Assembly (NCBI GenBank): GCA_029215795.1
Contig: JARDYH010000003.1
Span: 94,148,609-94,212,608, forward strand
Direction of reading: 5' to 3'
Origin: Anniella stebbinsi
Taxonomy: Eukaryota; Chordata; Lepidosauria; Squamata; Anniellidae
Length of the DNA: 64,000 nucleotides
Numbering within the stretch: the stretch's first letter is position 1; each line of letters starts with the position of its first letter. Positions 28,876 to 38,699 of this stretch are shown one piece after another. The position numbers and the translations under genes are program-made. The notes beneath the pieces are model-generated. The model did no database searches and was not told the DNA's origin. It was given only the letters and a program-made list of their open reading frames with translations.

Positions 28876-30055
28876 TAGGGACGTGCACCAACAGTAATAA
28901 TGGAATCGGAATCAGATCGGAATTTCCGATATTAAAAATATCAGATCTGATCATATCGGGGGGTACCCATATTTGATTGGATCTGATATCCAATAAATAT
29001 TGGAAGTTCTGATCCAATTATGGACCGCCATTTCAGGTGTTTTCCCCATAGGCTTGCATTGGGGGAAAGAAAGCTTTTCCCCAATGCAAGTCTATGGGGA
29101 AAACACTGGGCTGGCGCTCCCCCCCACTCACGCTCCTTACCTGCTGTTGTCCCCTGCTGCCTCCGCTGGCCTCTGCTACTTCCAGACTACTGAGAATCAG
29201 GCTTTGCAGCCTAGTTCTCAGTACAGCGACGACACGCCGGGTGACATAATCACCCAGCGCATTGTTGCTCTACTGAGAACTAGGCCACAAAGCCTAATTC
29301 TCAGTAGTCCAGAAGCAGCAGAGGCCAGTGGAGGCAGCGGGGGACAGCAGCAGGTATGTGGGGACCCCTCCCTCACACTCACATCCTTACCTGCTGCCAT
29401 CCCCCACTGCCTTCGCTGCTTCCGGACTACTGAGAATTAGGCTTTGCAGCCTAGTTCTCAGTAGAGTGACGACATGCTGGGTGACATCATCACCCAGCGC
29501 ATTGTTGCTCTACTGAGAACTAGGCCACAAAGCCTAATTCCCAGTAGTCTGGAAGCAGCAGAGGCTGGTGGAGGCAGCGGGGGAAGGCAGCAGGTATGTG
29601 GGGACCCCTCCCTCACACTCACACTCCTTACCTGCTGCCATCCCCCACTGCCTCCGCTGGCCTTCGCTGCTTCTGGACTACTGAGAATTAGGCATTGTGG
29701 CCTAGTTCTCAGTAGAGTGATGATGCGCCAGGTGACATCATCACCCGGCGCGTCATCGCTCCACTGAGAACTAGGCCGCAAAGCCTAGTTTTCAGTAGTC
29801 TGGAAGCAGCGGAGGGCAGTGGACAGCAGCGGGGAAGGCCACAGGTAAGGAACACGAGTGGTGGGGGGGAAGGGAGGGCCAACCCTAAACTGGCGATCTG
29901 AAAATCCGATATATGTGATAGTTATCGGACATATGGATTTCAGATCCAAGCAGATAGGGCTTCCTTAGAAAATTATCGTTATTGTTAATCGAATGTCCGA
30001 TAACGCCATTATCGGATCGTTATCGGACATCAGAACGATACGATACACATCCCTA
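28876..30055. mobile_element. hAT-like element, TAGGGACGTGCACC, with three tandem palindromic modules, TSD GCATATAG
   Basis: An exact octamer duplication GCATATAG lies at 28868-28875 and 30056-30063. The ends are TAGGGACGTGCACC and GATACACATCCCTA, with many GATCGG/TATCGGA subterminal motifs. A hairpin at about 29038-29107 pairs TTTTCCCCATAGGCTTGCAT with its inverse. The GC-rich interior (29113-29850) is a three-unit tandem array of palindromes described separately. No transposase is encoded; frames in the array are artefacts of the repeats. Confidence 0.93.
29136..29849. repeat. Three tandem palindromic modules with outward splice donors
   Basis: Units run at about 29136-29357, 29386-29597 and 29627-29849, with a period of about 240-250 bp. 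Each has arms built from ACTACTGAGAATNAGGC with its inverse, around the core GGGTGACATNATCACCC (29239-29255, 29479-29495, 29730-29746). The left edge of each is CTTACCTG, a minus-strand CAGGTAAG donor. The right edges are CAGGTATG, CAGGTATG and CAGGTAAG. Compare 13494-13670. Confidence 0.7.
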
Positions 30056-30099
30056 GCATATAGCATTGCAGCCAAATTTACTCAGGGCCGATTGTGGGA

Positions 30100-31293
30100 T
30101 TGCATCCCCACTCCAGAGCTCATTGGTGACCATCTACACACAAAACATCTACACAGACACACACATACACACACAAACAAACACACACATATCACATTTC
30201 TATTAACAAGGAAATTGCTTAGACAGCAGCTCAAGTATTAGTTCGATTGGTAGAAGACTAGATAAAAGGCTAGAGAAAAAGCATGCATTTTGGAGCTTAA
30301 GATTGTCATTCAGCCATTCAAACTTCCAAAGACTCTTTGTATCCTTTGTTGAAAAAGAGTCTCATTGGAACCACCCCATACTGTGAAACTACTGGAAGAT
30401 CATTTATCAGTACATCCTTTCGATACAGCCATTGAACTGCCTGGATCTGAAGAGTGATAAGCATTAATAAGTTCCCGTGCACCAACGCATCCTGGCCTTC
30501 AAGATCAGTAACAGCACCAGGGATTTCAAAGCCATAGTGCCTTGGTTATTCTGCAACAGCCACTTTTGCCTAGGAGTAGGCAGTGATGAAGGGAAATGGA
30601 CTGGGATCCAAAGAGCTACCAAGGCATGCCTAAGGCATTCATCCAGTTCATGTAATGGAGTTGCCGGTGGTGTAGTAGAGCCGGAGCTCTCGGGGCCACA
30701 GCACCAGCAGTTTTTATTAGCAGGGATGCTGACATCATCCGCTACCCCCCACCCCCCTTACGATTCCCCATTTCCTTTAAGATTAGCTGCACTCCTCGCT
30801 GGGTGGAAATGAATTTTCCCAGCAACCATACATTATTCATTGTTGTAATGTAAAGCATTTTGGGGTGGCTTGGGTTGGAGCGCTGTTATTTAAAAGAATT
30901 GGCAGGAAGTTAGGATATAAATGAATTCAAATCAAAACAATAAATAATTGAACGGGCAATTAACACCCAGTAGCTTTGCAAAAGACCTACTACTCCTTAT
31001 AGATGAAAACTCCTAGAACGAGTTGGTTGATGTGGATCCACCCCGCTGCCTGCGATTTTGGGCTCTCCTGGGGGCATGGCTATGGGGACTGCTATGACAA
31101 ATGCTTGCATTCCACATTTACCACTACACCAGTGGGAGTTGCTGTTTGAGAAACACAAGCCCCAAACTCTCTTGGCCTGACAAGCTTGCATGATGCTTTT
31201 CATCGTAGCTGTAGAGGTACCATGGGATTGTGAAATCCATCTCATGAGGAATAAGTAATTTAAATGGCAAAAATCACTCTTTGCCTACCCTAT
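30100..31293. other. Anonymous sequence, possible LINE-like tail at 30780-30960
   Basis: AC-rich at 30150-30190. Between 30830 and 30960, GTAAAGCATTTTGGGGTGGC and a GATATAAATGAATTCAAATC stretch look like the end of a SINE or LINE, followed by CAATAAATAA. No gene recognised. Confidence 0.35.
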
Positions 31294-31611
31294 TAGGCTG
31301 ACCATCTGAAAAGGAGGACAGGACTCCTGTATCTTTAACAGTTGTATAGAAAAGGGAATTTCAACAGATGTCATTTGTATATATGAAGAACCTGGTGAAA
31401 TTCCCTCTTCCTTACAACAGTTACAGCGGCATGAGCCTGCCCTCTTTTGTATCTGATAAAGAGGGCAGGGACCCTGCTGCTTTAACTGTTGTGATGAAAA
31501 GGAATTTCATCAGGTGCTGTATGCATACAAATGACATCTGCTGAAATTTCCTTTTTATTACAACTGTTAAAGATACAGGAGCCCTGTCCTCCTTTTCAGA
31601 TGGTCACCCTA
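31294..31611. mobile_element. hAT-like foldback MITE, TAGGCTGACCATCTG family
   Basis: 318 bp, the same family as 22536-22855. The ends TAGGCTGACCATCTGAAAAG and the inverse are intact, while the flanking octamers do not match exactly. The central palindrome pairs TGCCCTCTTTTGTATC with GATAAAGAGGGCA. Confidence 0.8.
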
Positions 31612-31635
31612 CTATGCATGTTGAAATGTAATTAA

Positions 31636-31766
31636 GGGTGCCATCCTATGTATGTTTAAACAGAGGAAAGATTTACAACTCACAGCATGCCTCAGGTAGC
31701 ATAGCTGGCTAGGCATGCTGGGAGTTGCAGGCCTTTCGTCTGTCTAAGTGTGCATAGGATTGTGCC
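31636..31766. mobile_element. Palindromic MITE, GGGTGCAATCC family, TTAA flanks
   Basis: A 131-bp palindrome flanked by TTAA on both sides (31632-31635 and 31767-31770). Central ACTCACAGCATGCCTC pairs with GCATGCTGGGAGTTG. TTAA is the invariant piggyBac target, so this copy is the best evidence for a piggyBac origin of the family. Confidence 0.8.
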
Positions 31767-31792
31767 TTAAAGTTGTGAATGGTTAACTCACC

Positions 31793-33961
31793 GGCTGGGT
31801 TCGGACGACACAATAAGCAACAGTTGATTAATTAGACAATTGTTCATAGTGTTGCTTACCGTGTTATCTGGCGGGAAGCAGACAACTGCCAGTGCGTTAT
31901 TTTCTCGAATTAAGCAATGGAGGAAAACAACGGGCTGCTCTATTGCTTATTGTGTCATGTGGTGGGCTCCATTGCTTAATTTCATGTGTTGAGTGCCCTA
32001 TTTCAGAAGCCCATAGAGTCCTTTGGCAGGAGTCGCCAAAAGCGCCCCGGCTGCTCCTCTATGGCCTGTTTCGGATGACACTCTAATCAATGGAGGGAGG
32101 GAAAATAATTAGGGATGTGTATCGTATTGCTAAAATGTCCGATAATGATACGCTAAGGTCAATATCGGACATCCAATTAACGATAATTATACGATAGAAA
32201 AAACTCCGATAAATATCTGATCCGAAAATTTTCAGTCCGATTATATCGGATTATTGGACTGCCATGTAAATAAACCTATAACTTCTGTACTTTACAAGCT
32301 AGAGGCTTGAAACTTGGTCACAGTGTTTACGGGGTATGCCTAAGTATGTGTATGAAATTTGAGATCGATCCCTTCAACCCTCGATTTTATATGAATTTAT
32401 TAAAGAATGTTTAAGTTCTGACAGGTCAGAATGACAGCTCTCCATGTGCGTTCATTCAGACCTGTCAAAAAGTTGAAGGATCTTTCAAAAATTCATTTAA
32501 AATACAGAGGTGGAGGGATTGATCTGAAATTTGGCACATATGTGTAGCATCATGTGCTAGACATGTGTATGAAATTTGAGATAGATCCCTCCCACCCTCA
32601 ATTTTATATGAATTTATTAAAGTTTGTGCAACTTTATAGACATTGCTCGGTGACCGGGCCTCCATGCTGTCATCTTGTTGTCTGCTTCCCCCCCCCCCCC
32701 CCCATAGGCTTGCATTGGGGAAAACGCGTGCATAACTTTTTTATTTGAAATGATAATGACATGAAACTTGGGGAGCCAGGACTAGCAAGATCCAATCTGC
32801 AATGTCCAAAAAAGTTTCATGTCTCTATCTTTTCAAATTAAAAAGTTATAGGGGTCCCCCAAAAGCCCCACCCCCACTGTAACTTCTTCATTTTTAAAGA
32901 TAAAAACTTGAAACTTGTGGGACATTGAAGATGGGATCTGGCTGGTCATTTGTGAAAAAAAATCAGAGCAATTGCTCAAACCCTCAATTTTCTATGATTT
33001 TTTTTTAAAGATTGTGTTCGTTCTGAAAGCTGGTTGACCGGGCCTCAAATTTCAGAACGAGAACGACCATTAAAAAATTCATAGAAAATCATAGAGACAT
33101 GAAACTTTTTGGACATTGCAGATTGGATCTTGCTAGTCCTGGCTTCCCAAGTTTCATGTCATTATCATTTCAAATAAAAAAGTTATGCACGCGTTTTCCC
33201 CAATGCAAGCCTATGGGGAAAAAAGCAGACAACAAGATGACAGCACGGAGGCCCGGTCAACCAGCTGTCATTCTGACCTGTCAGAACTTAAATGTTCTTT
33301 AATAAATTCATATAAAATCGAGGGTTTGAGGGATCGATCTCAAATTTCATACACATACTTAGGCATACCCCATAAGCATTGTGACCAAGTTTCAAGCATG
33401 TAACTTTGAAAATACAGAAGTTATAGGCATTTTTTCTAAAAGAATCCAGCTCTATAGGGCACAATGGGGCTGCAAATTAAATATCGGATTTCCGATAATT
33501 ATCGTGAAGACAATATGATCAACCTACGATATAATCCGATCCGAATTTTTTTTTTTAGGTGATTTCTGATAAGGATACAATACAATAATTTCGGGCGTGC
33601 ACACCCCTAAAAATAATCGTCCATTGTGTTGACTATCGTGTCGTCCGAATACTGCCTCCATTGCCTAAAATGTCATCCGAATGCTGCCGATGATCAACAC
33701 AATGGACGATTGTTCCCCCCCCCCTGTTGATTAGCGTGTCATCCGAAACAGGCCACTATCTAGCAGAACTTGCAGTGGCTGATGGAATCGTCCTGGGACG
33801 AGGTAGAGCAGACCAATGGCTGGCTGGAAGGATGAAGGGAGTTTCAGCCGCTTGACAGGGGGTGGGGCAACATGTCATCTGGGGAGTACTACCAGCAGCA
33901 TAATGTACTGTGAATTGCCTATTCCCCCCTCTGTTGCTTAGAGGGTTGTCCGAACACAACC
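31793..33961. mobile_element. Compound Harbinger-like element hosting a 1.5 kb hAT
   Basis: Outer ends are GGCTGGGTTCGGACGACAC and GTTGTCCGAACACAACC, with flanks ACC and ATC (not exact). An inner pair of family ends lies at 32063 (GGCCTGTTTCGGATGACAC) and 33754. The hAT-like element 32110-33609 sits in the inner copy. Several internal end-like motifs (CCGAATACTGCC, CCGAATGCTGCC) show repeated fusion. Confidence 0.65.
32110..33609. mobile_element. hAT-like giant foldback, TAGGGATGTGTATCG, TSD AAAATAAT
   Basis: Exact octamers AAAATAAT flank it (32102-32109, 33610-33617). It is 1500 bp with subterminal TATCGGA/CCGATAA motifs. The two halves are inverted copies for most of their length: GAAACTTGGTCACA... 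near 32305 pairs with TGTGACCAAGTTTC near 33380, and GTTTCATGTC pairs across the centre. A TTCCCCATAGGCTTGCATTG-type hairpin arm is on both sides (about 32700 and 33200). No transposase. The 48267-49635 element is a shortened relative, inverted. Confidence 0.92.
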
Positions 33962-34227
33962 ATCTTTTCCAACAGATCCCTAAATGGTGTGTTCCTTGTT
34001 TACACTGAAGATTTCAGTACAATCCTGTGTGTGTATATATTTGAAAGGAAGTGTGCATAGAATTTCTGTCAGAGTAAATAAAAAATGGGCCTATATGTAT
34101 TCCTGATGCATCCATATGGAGAAGAATGAAGTATTTGTATATCTATTTATGTAGGATATTTATATCCTTCTTATTCACCCATGTGGAGCCATAAAACAGC
34201 TTCTAATTAAAAATAATAATCAAATAA

Positions 34228-34324
34228 GGGCACAATCCTATGCATGTTTAGACAGAAAAATATCTTACACTTCCCAGCATGCCTCAGGCAGCATTTCAGT
34301 CTAAACATGCATAGGTTTGTGCCC
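34228..34324. mobile_element. Palindromic MITE, GGGTGCAATCC family
   Basis: The ends are GGGCACAATCCTATGCATG and the inverse. The core is shortened on the right. The flanks ATAA and TAAG are near-TTAA. Confidence 0.7.
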
Positions 34325-34334
34325 TAAGTAACTT

Positions 34335-34610
34335 TTTTTAAAAAATAAAAAAATAATAATAAAACACAGGTCATACAATGAAATAGAAAATAAAACCTCC
34401 AAATTTCAAATGCCATTTGAATAAAACTGATTTCAGTTGATGCCTGAACACTGATGATGAGGGGTTAAAGTAAGCTGCTCTAGGGTGAGTATTCCACATC
34501 CTTGGAGCTGCCACTGAAAAGAGCTAGTTCCACATTACCACCTTCCATACCTTTGATGGAAGGAGAACAAGAGGCAGGACCTTTCCAAAGGACCTGAATG
34601 CATGCGTAGG
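34335..34610 (-). repeat. L2-type LINE 3' region, antisense, degraded
   Basis: The minus strand carries the typical region before the L2 end (GGAAAGGTCCTGCCTCTTG, with a TGTGGAATACTCACCC segment). The left side has AT-rich 3' UTR and AATAATAATAAAA. Confidence 0.5.
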
Positions 34611-34661
34611 TTCATGTTGCATCTGTCTGAAACTTTCAGCCAAAATGCTTTATGTCAGAAT

Positions 34662-34942
34662 GGTTCAGTTCGGATGACACGTTAGGTAACAGATGGTATG
34701 TAATTTTTGGAGTGCCCGCCACACGACATGTTGTCCCTCTCCCCATCACATGGCTGAAAGTCGGGCCTCATAATAAGCAATGGGGCTCCGAAAAACAATG
34801 GAGCAGCCCGTTGTTTTCCCCCATTGCTTAATAACATACTGTCAGTTGTGTGTGTGTTGCCCGACGCACGACACAATAAGCAACAGAACTGACGATTGCC
34901 TCTTCCCCCCTCTGTTACTTAACGTGTTGTCCGAACTGAGCC
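34662..34942. mobile_element. Harbinger-like MITE (290-bp subfamily), TSD AAT
   Basis: The ends are GGTTCAGTTCGGATGACAC and GTTGTCCGAACTGAGCC, with AAT at 34659-34661 and 34943-34945. The right AAT also serves as the left duplication of the next element at 34946. Confidence 0.85.
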
Positions 34943-34945
34943 AAT

Positions 34946-35429
34946 GGCAGCTTTCGCACAACATATTAGGCAACGGAGGGGGAAATAGTGTACTGACAGT
35001 GCGTTAGGTAGGCAGTGCTTCCCACACAACACGTTGCTACTCTGTCCGTTGAGCAGCTGAAAGTTCCAGCGTCCATCTTGGTTGCAGCATCTCCTCCCTC
35101 CCACCTCCCTCAGTCCTCCAGCCGTATCCTAGCATGCACCGCAAGTTCTGCCAGCTGTATCAGAGCAGCTGCTCTGGCTGGCAGAACTCTATGCCCAAAT
35201 GGAATAGTGTACAGAGAGAGGCGGGTTGGTTTCGTACGACACTTTAAACAACGGGCTTCGGGCTAAACAACTTGCATGCCTGTTGTTTCTCTCCATTGCT
35301 TAATTGGGCGGAATAGCGTACCGTCAGTTGTGTGTGCGTGGTGTGTAACCCTCCACACAAAACAATAAGCAACACAACTGACGGTTGCTTCCCCCCCTCC
35401 ATTGCCTAATGTGTTGTGCGAAACCAGCC
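34946..35429. mobile_element. Harbinger-like MITE (490-bp subfamily), TSD AAT
   Basis: The ends are GGCAGCTTTCGCACAACAT and TTGTGCGAAACCAGCC, with AAT on both sides (34943-34945 and 35430-35432). The interior has CCATCTTGGTTGCAGC (a YY1-like CCATCTTG) and TATCCTAGCATGCACCG. The same subfamily, inverted, lies at 35848-36340; another is at 48520-49029. An internal end-like motif GGTTTCGTACGACACTTTAA is at about 35227. Confidence 0.85.
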
Positions 35430-35436
35430 AATGTTT

Positions 35437-35568
35437 CAATCTACACTACTGCTTTAAAATGGTTTATAACAGTTTTGAGAATTGTTGGGGCCCAGGACAA
35501 ACTCCATATACAGTTTTCAAAATGTTTTCAAAGTGTTTTGTCCTGCATGTGTAGATAGGCTCCTACTA
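35437..35568. mobile_element. Small MITE with TCTACACTACTGCTTTAAAA ends
   Basis: TCTACACTACTGCTTTAAAA at the left and TGTGTAGATAGG at the right; interior GGGGCCCAGGACAA. An inverted relative lies at 41767-41894. Confidence 0.55.
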
Positions 35569-35847
35569 AATTGAAGGAGCTTTGAGACACTTGGATCCCA
35601 CCCAAACAGGCATTGCTCTAAACCGATATTCAGCAGCTGCATCTTTTTATTCATTTTTACTCTAGAGTAGGCTCAGGGCCTTCAGTCTGGATCTTATAAG
35701 ATCCCCGTACACCCAACACTAGGGCCCTGATCCATATCTGGGGGCCCTGTGCCTATTCTAGAGTAAAAGCAACACACCTGCTAGATCCAAATATAAAATA
35801 ATGGCTCTTTTGATCCTGGTACACTCTGCTTTCTTGAAGTAGTGAAT

Positions 35848-36340
35848 GGCTGGTTTCTCATGGCACATTAGGCAATGGAGGGGGGGGGAAGCAACTGCCA
35901 GTTGTGCTGCTTATCATGTCATATGGACACATCACACACACACAACTGATGGTATGCTATTCTGACCAATTAAGCAACGGAGAGAAACAACGGGCTTGCA
36001 AGTTGTTTAGCCCAAAGCCCATTGTTTAAAGTGTCATCTGAAACCAACCCCCTCTCTCCGTGCACTATTCCGTTTGGGCATAGAGTTCTGCTGGCCGGAG
36101 CAGCCAAAAAACCCCAGCTGCTTTGATACAGCCAGCAGAATTTGTGGTGCATGCTGGGACATGGCTGGAGGACTGAGGGAGGTGGGAGGGAGGAGACACA
36201 GCAACCAAGATGGACGCTGTAACTTTCAGCAGCTCAACGGCCGGGGTAGCAACGTATCGTGTGGGGAGCACCACTTACTTAACGCACGGTCAGTACACTA
36301 TTTCCCCCTCCGTTGCCTAATGTGTCCTGTGAAGCCAGCC
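35848..36340. mobile_element. Harbinger-like MITE (490-bp subfamily, inverted), TSD AAT
   Basis: The ends are GGCTGGTTTCTCATGGCAC and GTCCTGTGAAGCCAGCC, with AAT at 35845-35847 and 36341-36343. It is the reverse complement of 34946-35429 over most of its length, the two forming an inverted pair around 418 bp. Confidence 0.85.
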
Positions 36341-36879
36341 AATGTGTTTCTACATCACTATTTCAAAGAGTCACAGCAAGCCAAGTTCTTTGGTTGTTTT
36401 AGATTGCATTGCGTAAGCTTTTGCTCTGAGTTTATAGGTTTTGTTTGTTTGTTTTGGTAACAAATATCCTGGGTTATCCTGATGTGTGATAGCTTTTGCT
36501 GTTTTCACAAAAATAGTATTAACACTTAAAAGGTTTAGCCTACTACTTCTCTCAGAAGGAACTTCAAACAGCAAGACAAACTACTTAAATACAGTGATCA
36601 CCCTCCAAAATATAACATAAATTCAAGAGGCATAATCTAACCAAAGTTATGTACTTTCCAGTTCCATTTTATTTAGCAGACAATACAATAAATATTCTGC
36701 ATGTTTACTTGGAGGTCCCTGTGTGTTCAGTGGTCCTTACTCCCTAGTAAGTGTGTTTAGGGCTGCAGCTTTAAGCATATCCTGAACTCTCCTATTGATA
36801 TCAATTGATCTTAGAAGGACTTAACTTTGGCGGTATTGTGCCTGAAAATCCCATTAGGCAGCAAGCAGCAGAAATAGTC

Positions 36880-37570
36880 AAACCTAGCCACAGCCAATAA
36901 AGTAAATGACCCACTTAACAAGCAGATTACGCTCTGGAAGGGAAAGATAAGCTTGGTAGCTTCCTGTTGCACCGAATCATGCCCAGCCTCAACTGATTAG
37001 ACAGACTGCAGTCTTAAACACCTTTGCCTGGCAACATGCCCTGCTGGAGATATTGTACCAAAGTTTGCAGCCTTCGATGGAAATCTGATCTCCGAATGAC
37101 ACACTTCCATCAAAAAGTTGTGATTACCCAAATGAAGCAGATAAGTGGGGACTTTCGTAGCCATGAACGAAGGGCAGTCTGAGTCCAGTTAATCCAGTGC
37201 AACTGGAGGTGAATGCTCCAAAATGAACTTCCTGCTGTTCAATTAATGCTGGAGTGTTGTGAAATTAGCTGAGCACTATTGTATTTAGATAAGAAAATCT
37301 CCTCTTATGCTTTGCTGAGCTGCAGCCAGACCCTAATTGACAATTTATGATTGAGTTCTCTGCAGAAGTGAAAGGATTTCCACATCCATTCAAAGTGCAA
37401 AGGACAGCATGAATTCAAATGGGATGTGAACACTGGTGAACGGCAAGCATCCATTCATGCTAAATCTGCACACCAAGCAAAGTTCCAGAACTGGAATTAG
37501 TTGCAGTGCTGCCAGAAATCTGAGAGCCGAGCATGGGTGACTTGCATCTGTCATCATACGTACAGGACAA
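36880..37570. other. Repeat-free block, best candidate conserved noncoding element
   Basis: Nearly 700 bp without repeat matches or frames, unusual in this window. It is rich in transcription-factor core motifs: TTCAATTAATGC, GAAATTAGC, TTAGATAAGAAAATC, CCTAATTGACAATTTATG and others. Such strings are typical of vertebrate developmental enhancers, but no alignment was possible. Confidence 0.35.
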
Positions 37571-37699
37571 AATAAAATTACTTTCTCTCAATTCTTCAAA
37601 CCCCTGAGGCAGCAAGGCACCTCTTAAGCATGCTCAAGGACTTCTAGCTTTTCTTTGGAACATCATACTGCAAATCACCCTGGAAACTTGTCACTACCC

Positions 37700-37790
37700 T
37701 AAGGCTGCAATCCTGAGTCTGCTTTACATGAGAGTATGCTTTAGTGCATTCAGTGGAACTGGCTTCTGAGTAAACATCAATATGATTCAA
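37700..37790. repeat. Short dispersed repeat relic
   Basis: GGCTGCAATCCTGAGTC, then CATTCAGTGGAACTGGCTTCTGAGTA, the same small family as 28510-28640. Confidence 0.45.
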
Positions 37791-37791
37791 T

Positions 37792-38006
37792 GGCTCAATT
37801 CGGATGACACAATAAACAACTGGTGTGGGGAAAACAATCGTCAGTTGTTTTGACTATTGTGTCATCTGAATGCTGCCTTAGTCAACTCAGCGCTGATCCT
37901 CATCCACACCACAGTTGATTATTTATTACCATGTTGTGTGGGGAGTGCCCCCTAGGGTTAGGGTTAGTCAAACCACCATTGACTATCGTGTCATCCGAAT
38001 TGAGCC
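37792..38006. mobile_element. Harbinger-like MITE (220-bp subfamily)
   Basis: The ends are GGCTCAATTCGGATGACAC and GTGTCATCCGAATTGAGCC. The interior contains CCCTAGGGTTAGGGTTAG, a telomere-like run. It is almost identical to 62013-62233; the flanks AAT and ATA are not an exact duplication. Confidence 0.85.
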
Positions 38007-38089
38007 ATATATTAAGATATGGCGAGGGCTAAAACTAGGTGCTAGTTAAAGGATTCAAATAATTGCTTTACAGGGATGGTATTATTTTA

Positions 38090-38107
38090 TACACACACAC
38101 ACACACA
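38090..38107. repeat. (AC)n microsatellite
   Basis: About nine AC units. Confidence 0.9.
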
Positions 38108-38518
38108 GAATAGAAGCAGGAAATTAGAGTTCAAGTTTCACACCAAATAACTGCAAAACGCAGAACTGAATACTATTCATATTAAAATTGAATGGCACTA
38201 TTAGCATTCAAGTATTTATTTGCCTTTGGAGGACAGGTTCTTACATGTTAAGGAAAATAACTTTGATAAGTGTGGTAGGAGAGCAGGTGGAATAGTTTCC
38301 TCCCCACATGGAATATTTGGTGATGGGCATGACTGTAGGGATGGGGTGACCTTACGCCTCAGGGTCAAGCCTGGCCCTCTGGGGGATCTTCAGAAGGCTA
38401 TGCCACTTTGGTCACTCTCCATCCCATTTCCTTTGGTTCTCCCCCAGCCATTGATCATTTGGTGGTTTCCTGGATTTTGTGGAGGTTTTCACCCATTCTA
38501 AAGGCTTTGATATTGGCC

Positions 38519-38694
38519 ATGCCCTCTTTTGTATCTGTTCAAGAGGGCAGGGCTCCTCCAGCTTTAACTGTTGTGATGAAGAGGGAATTTCACCAGGTGC
38601 TGCATGCATACAAATGATGCCTGCTGAAATTCCCCTTTCTCTACAACTGTTAAAAATGCAGGATCCCTGTCTTCCTTTTCACATGGTCACCCTA
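38519..38694. mobile_element. Half copy of the TAGGCTGACCATATG-type hAT MITE
   Basis: It begins at the central GCCCTCTTTTGTATCTG hairpin and continues to the right end CATGGTCACCCTA. It matches the right halves of 22536 and 31294. Confidence 0.75.
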
Positions 38695-38699
38695 ATTGG

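Noticed and set aside
29000..29781. Series of open frames with repeated peptide (LRIRLCGLVLSR)
   Set aside because: They are translations of the tandem palindromic DNA units on both strands; the repetition comes from the DNA repeat, not from a protein.
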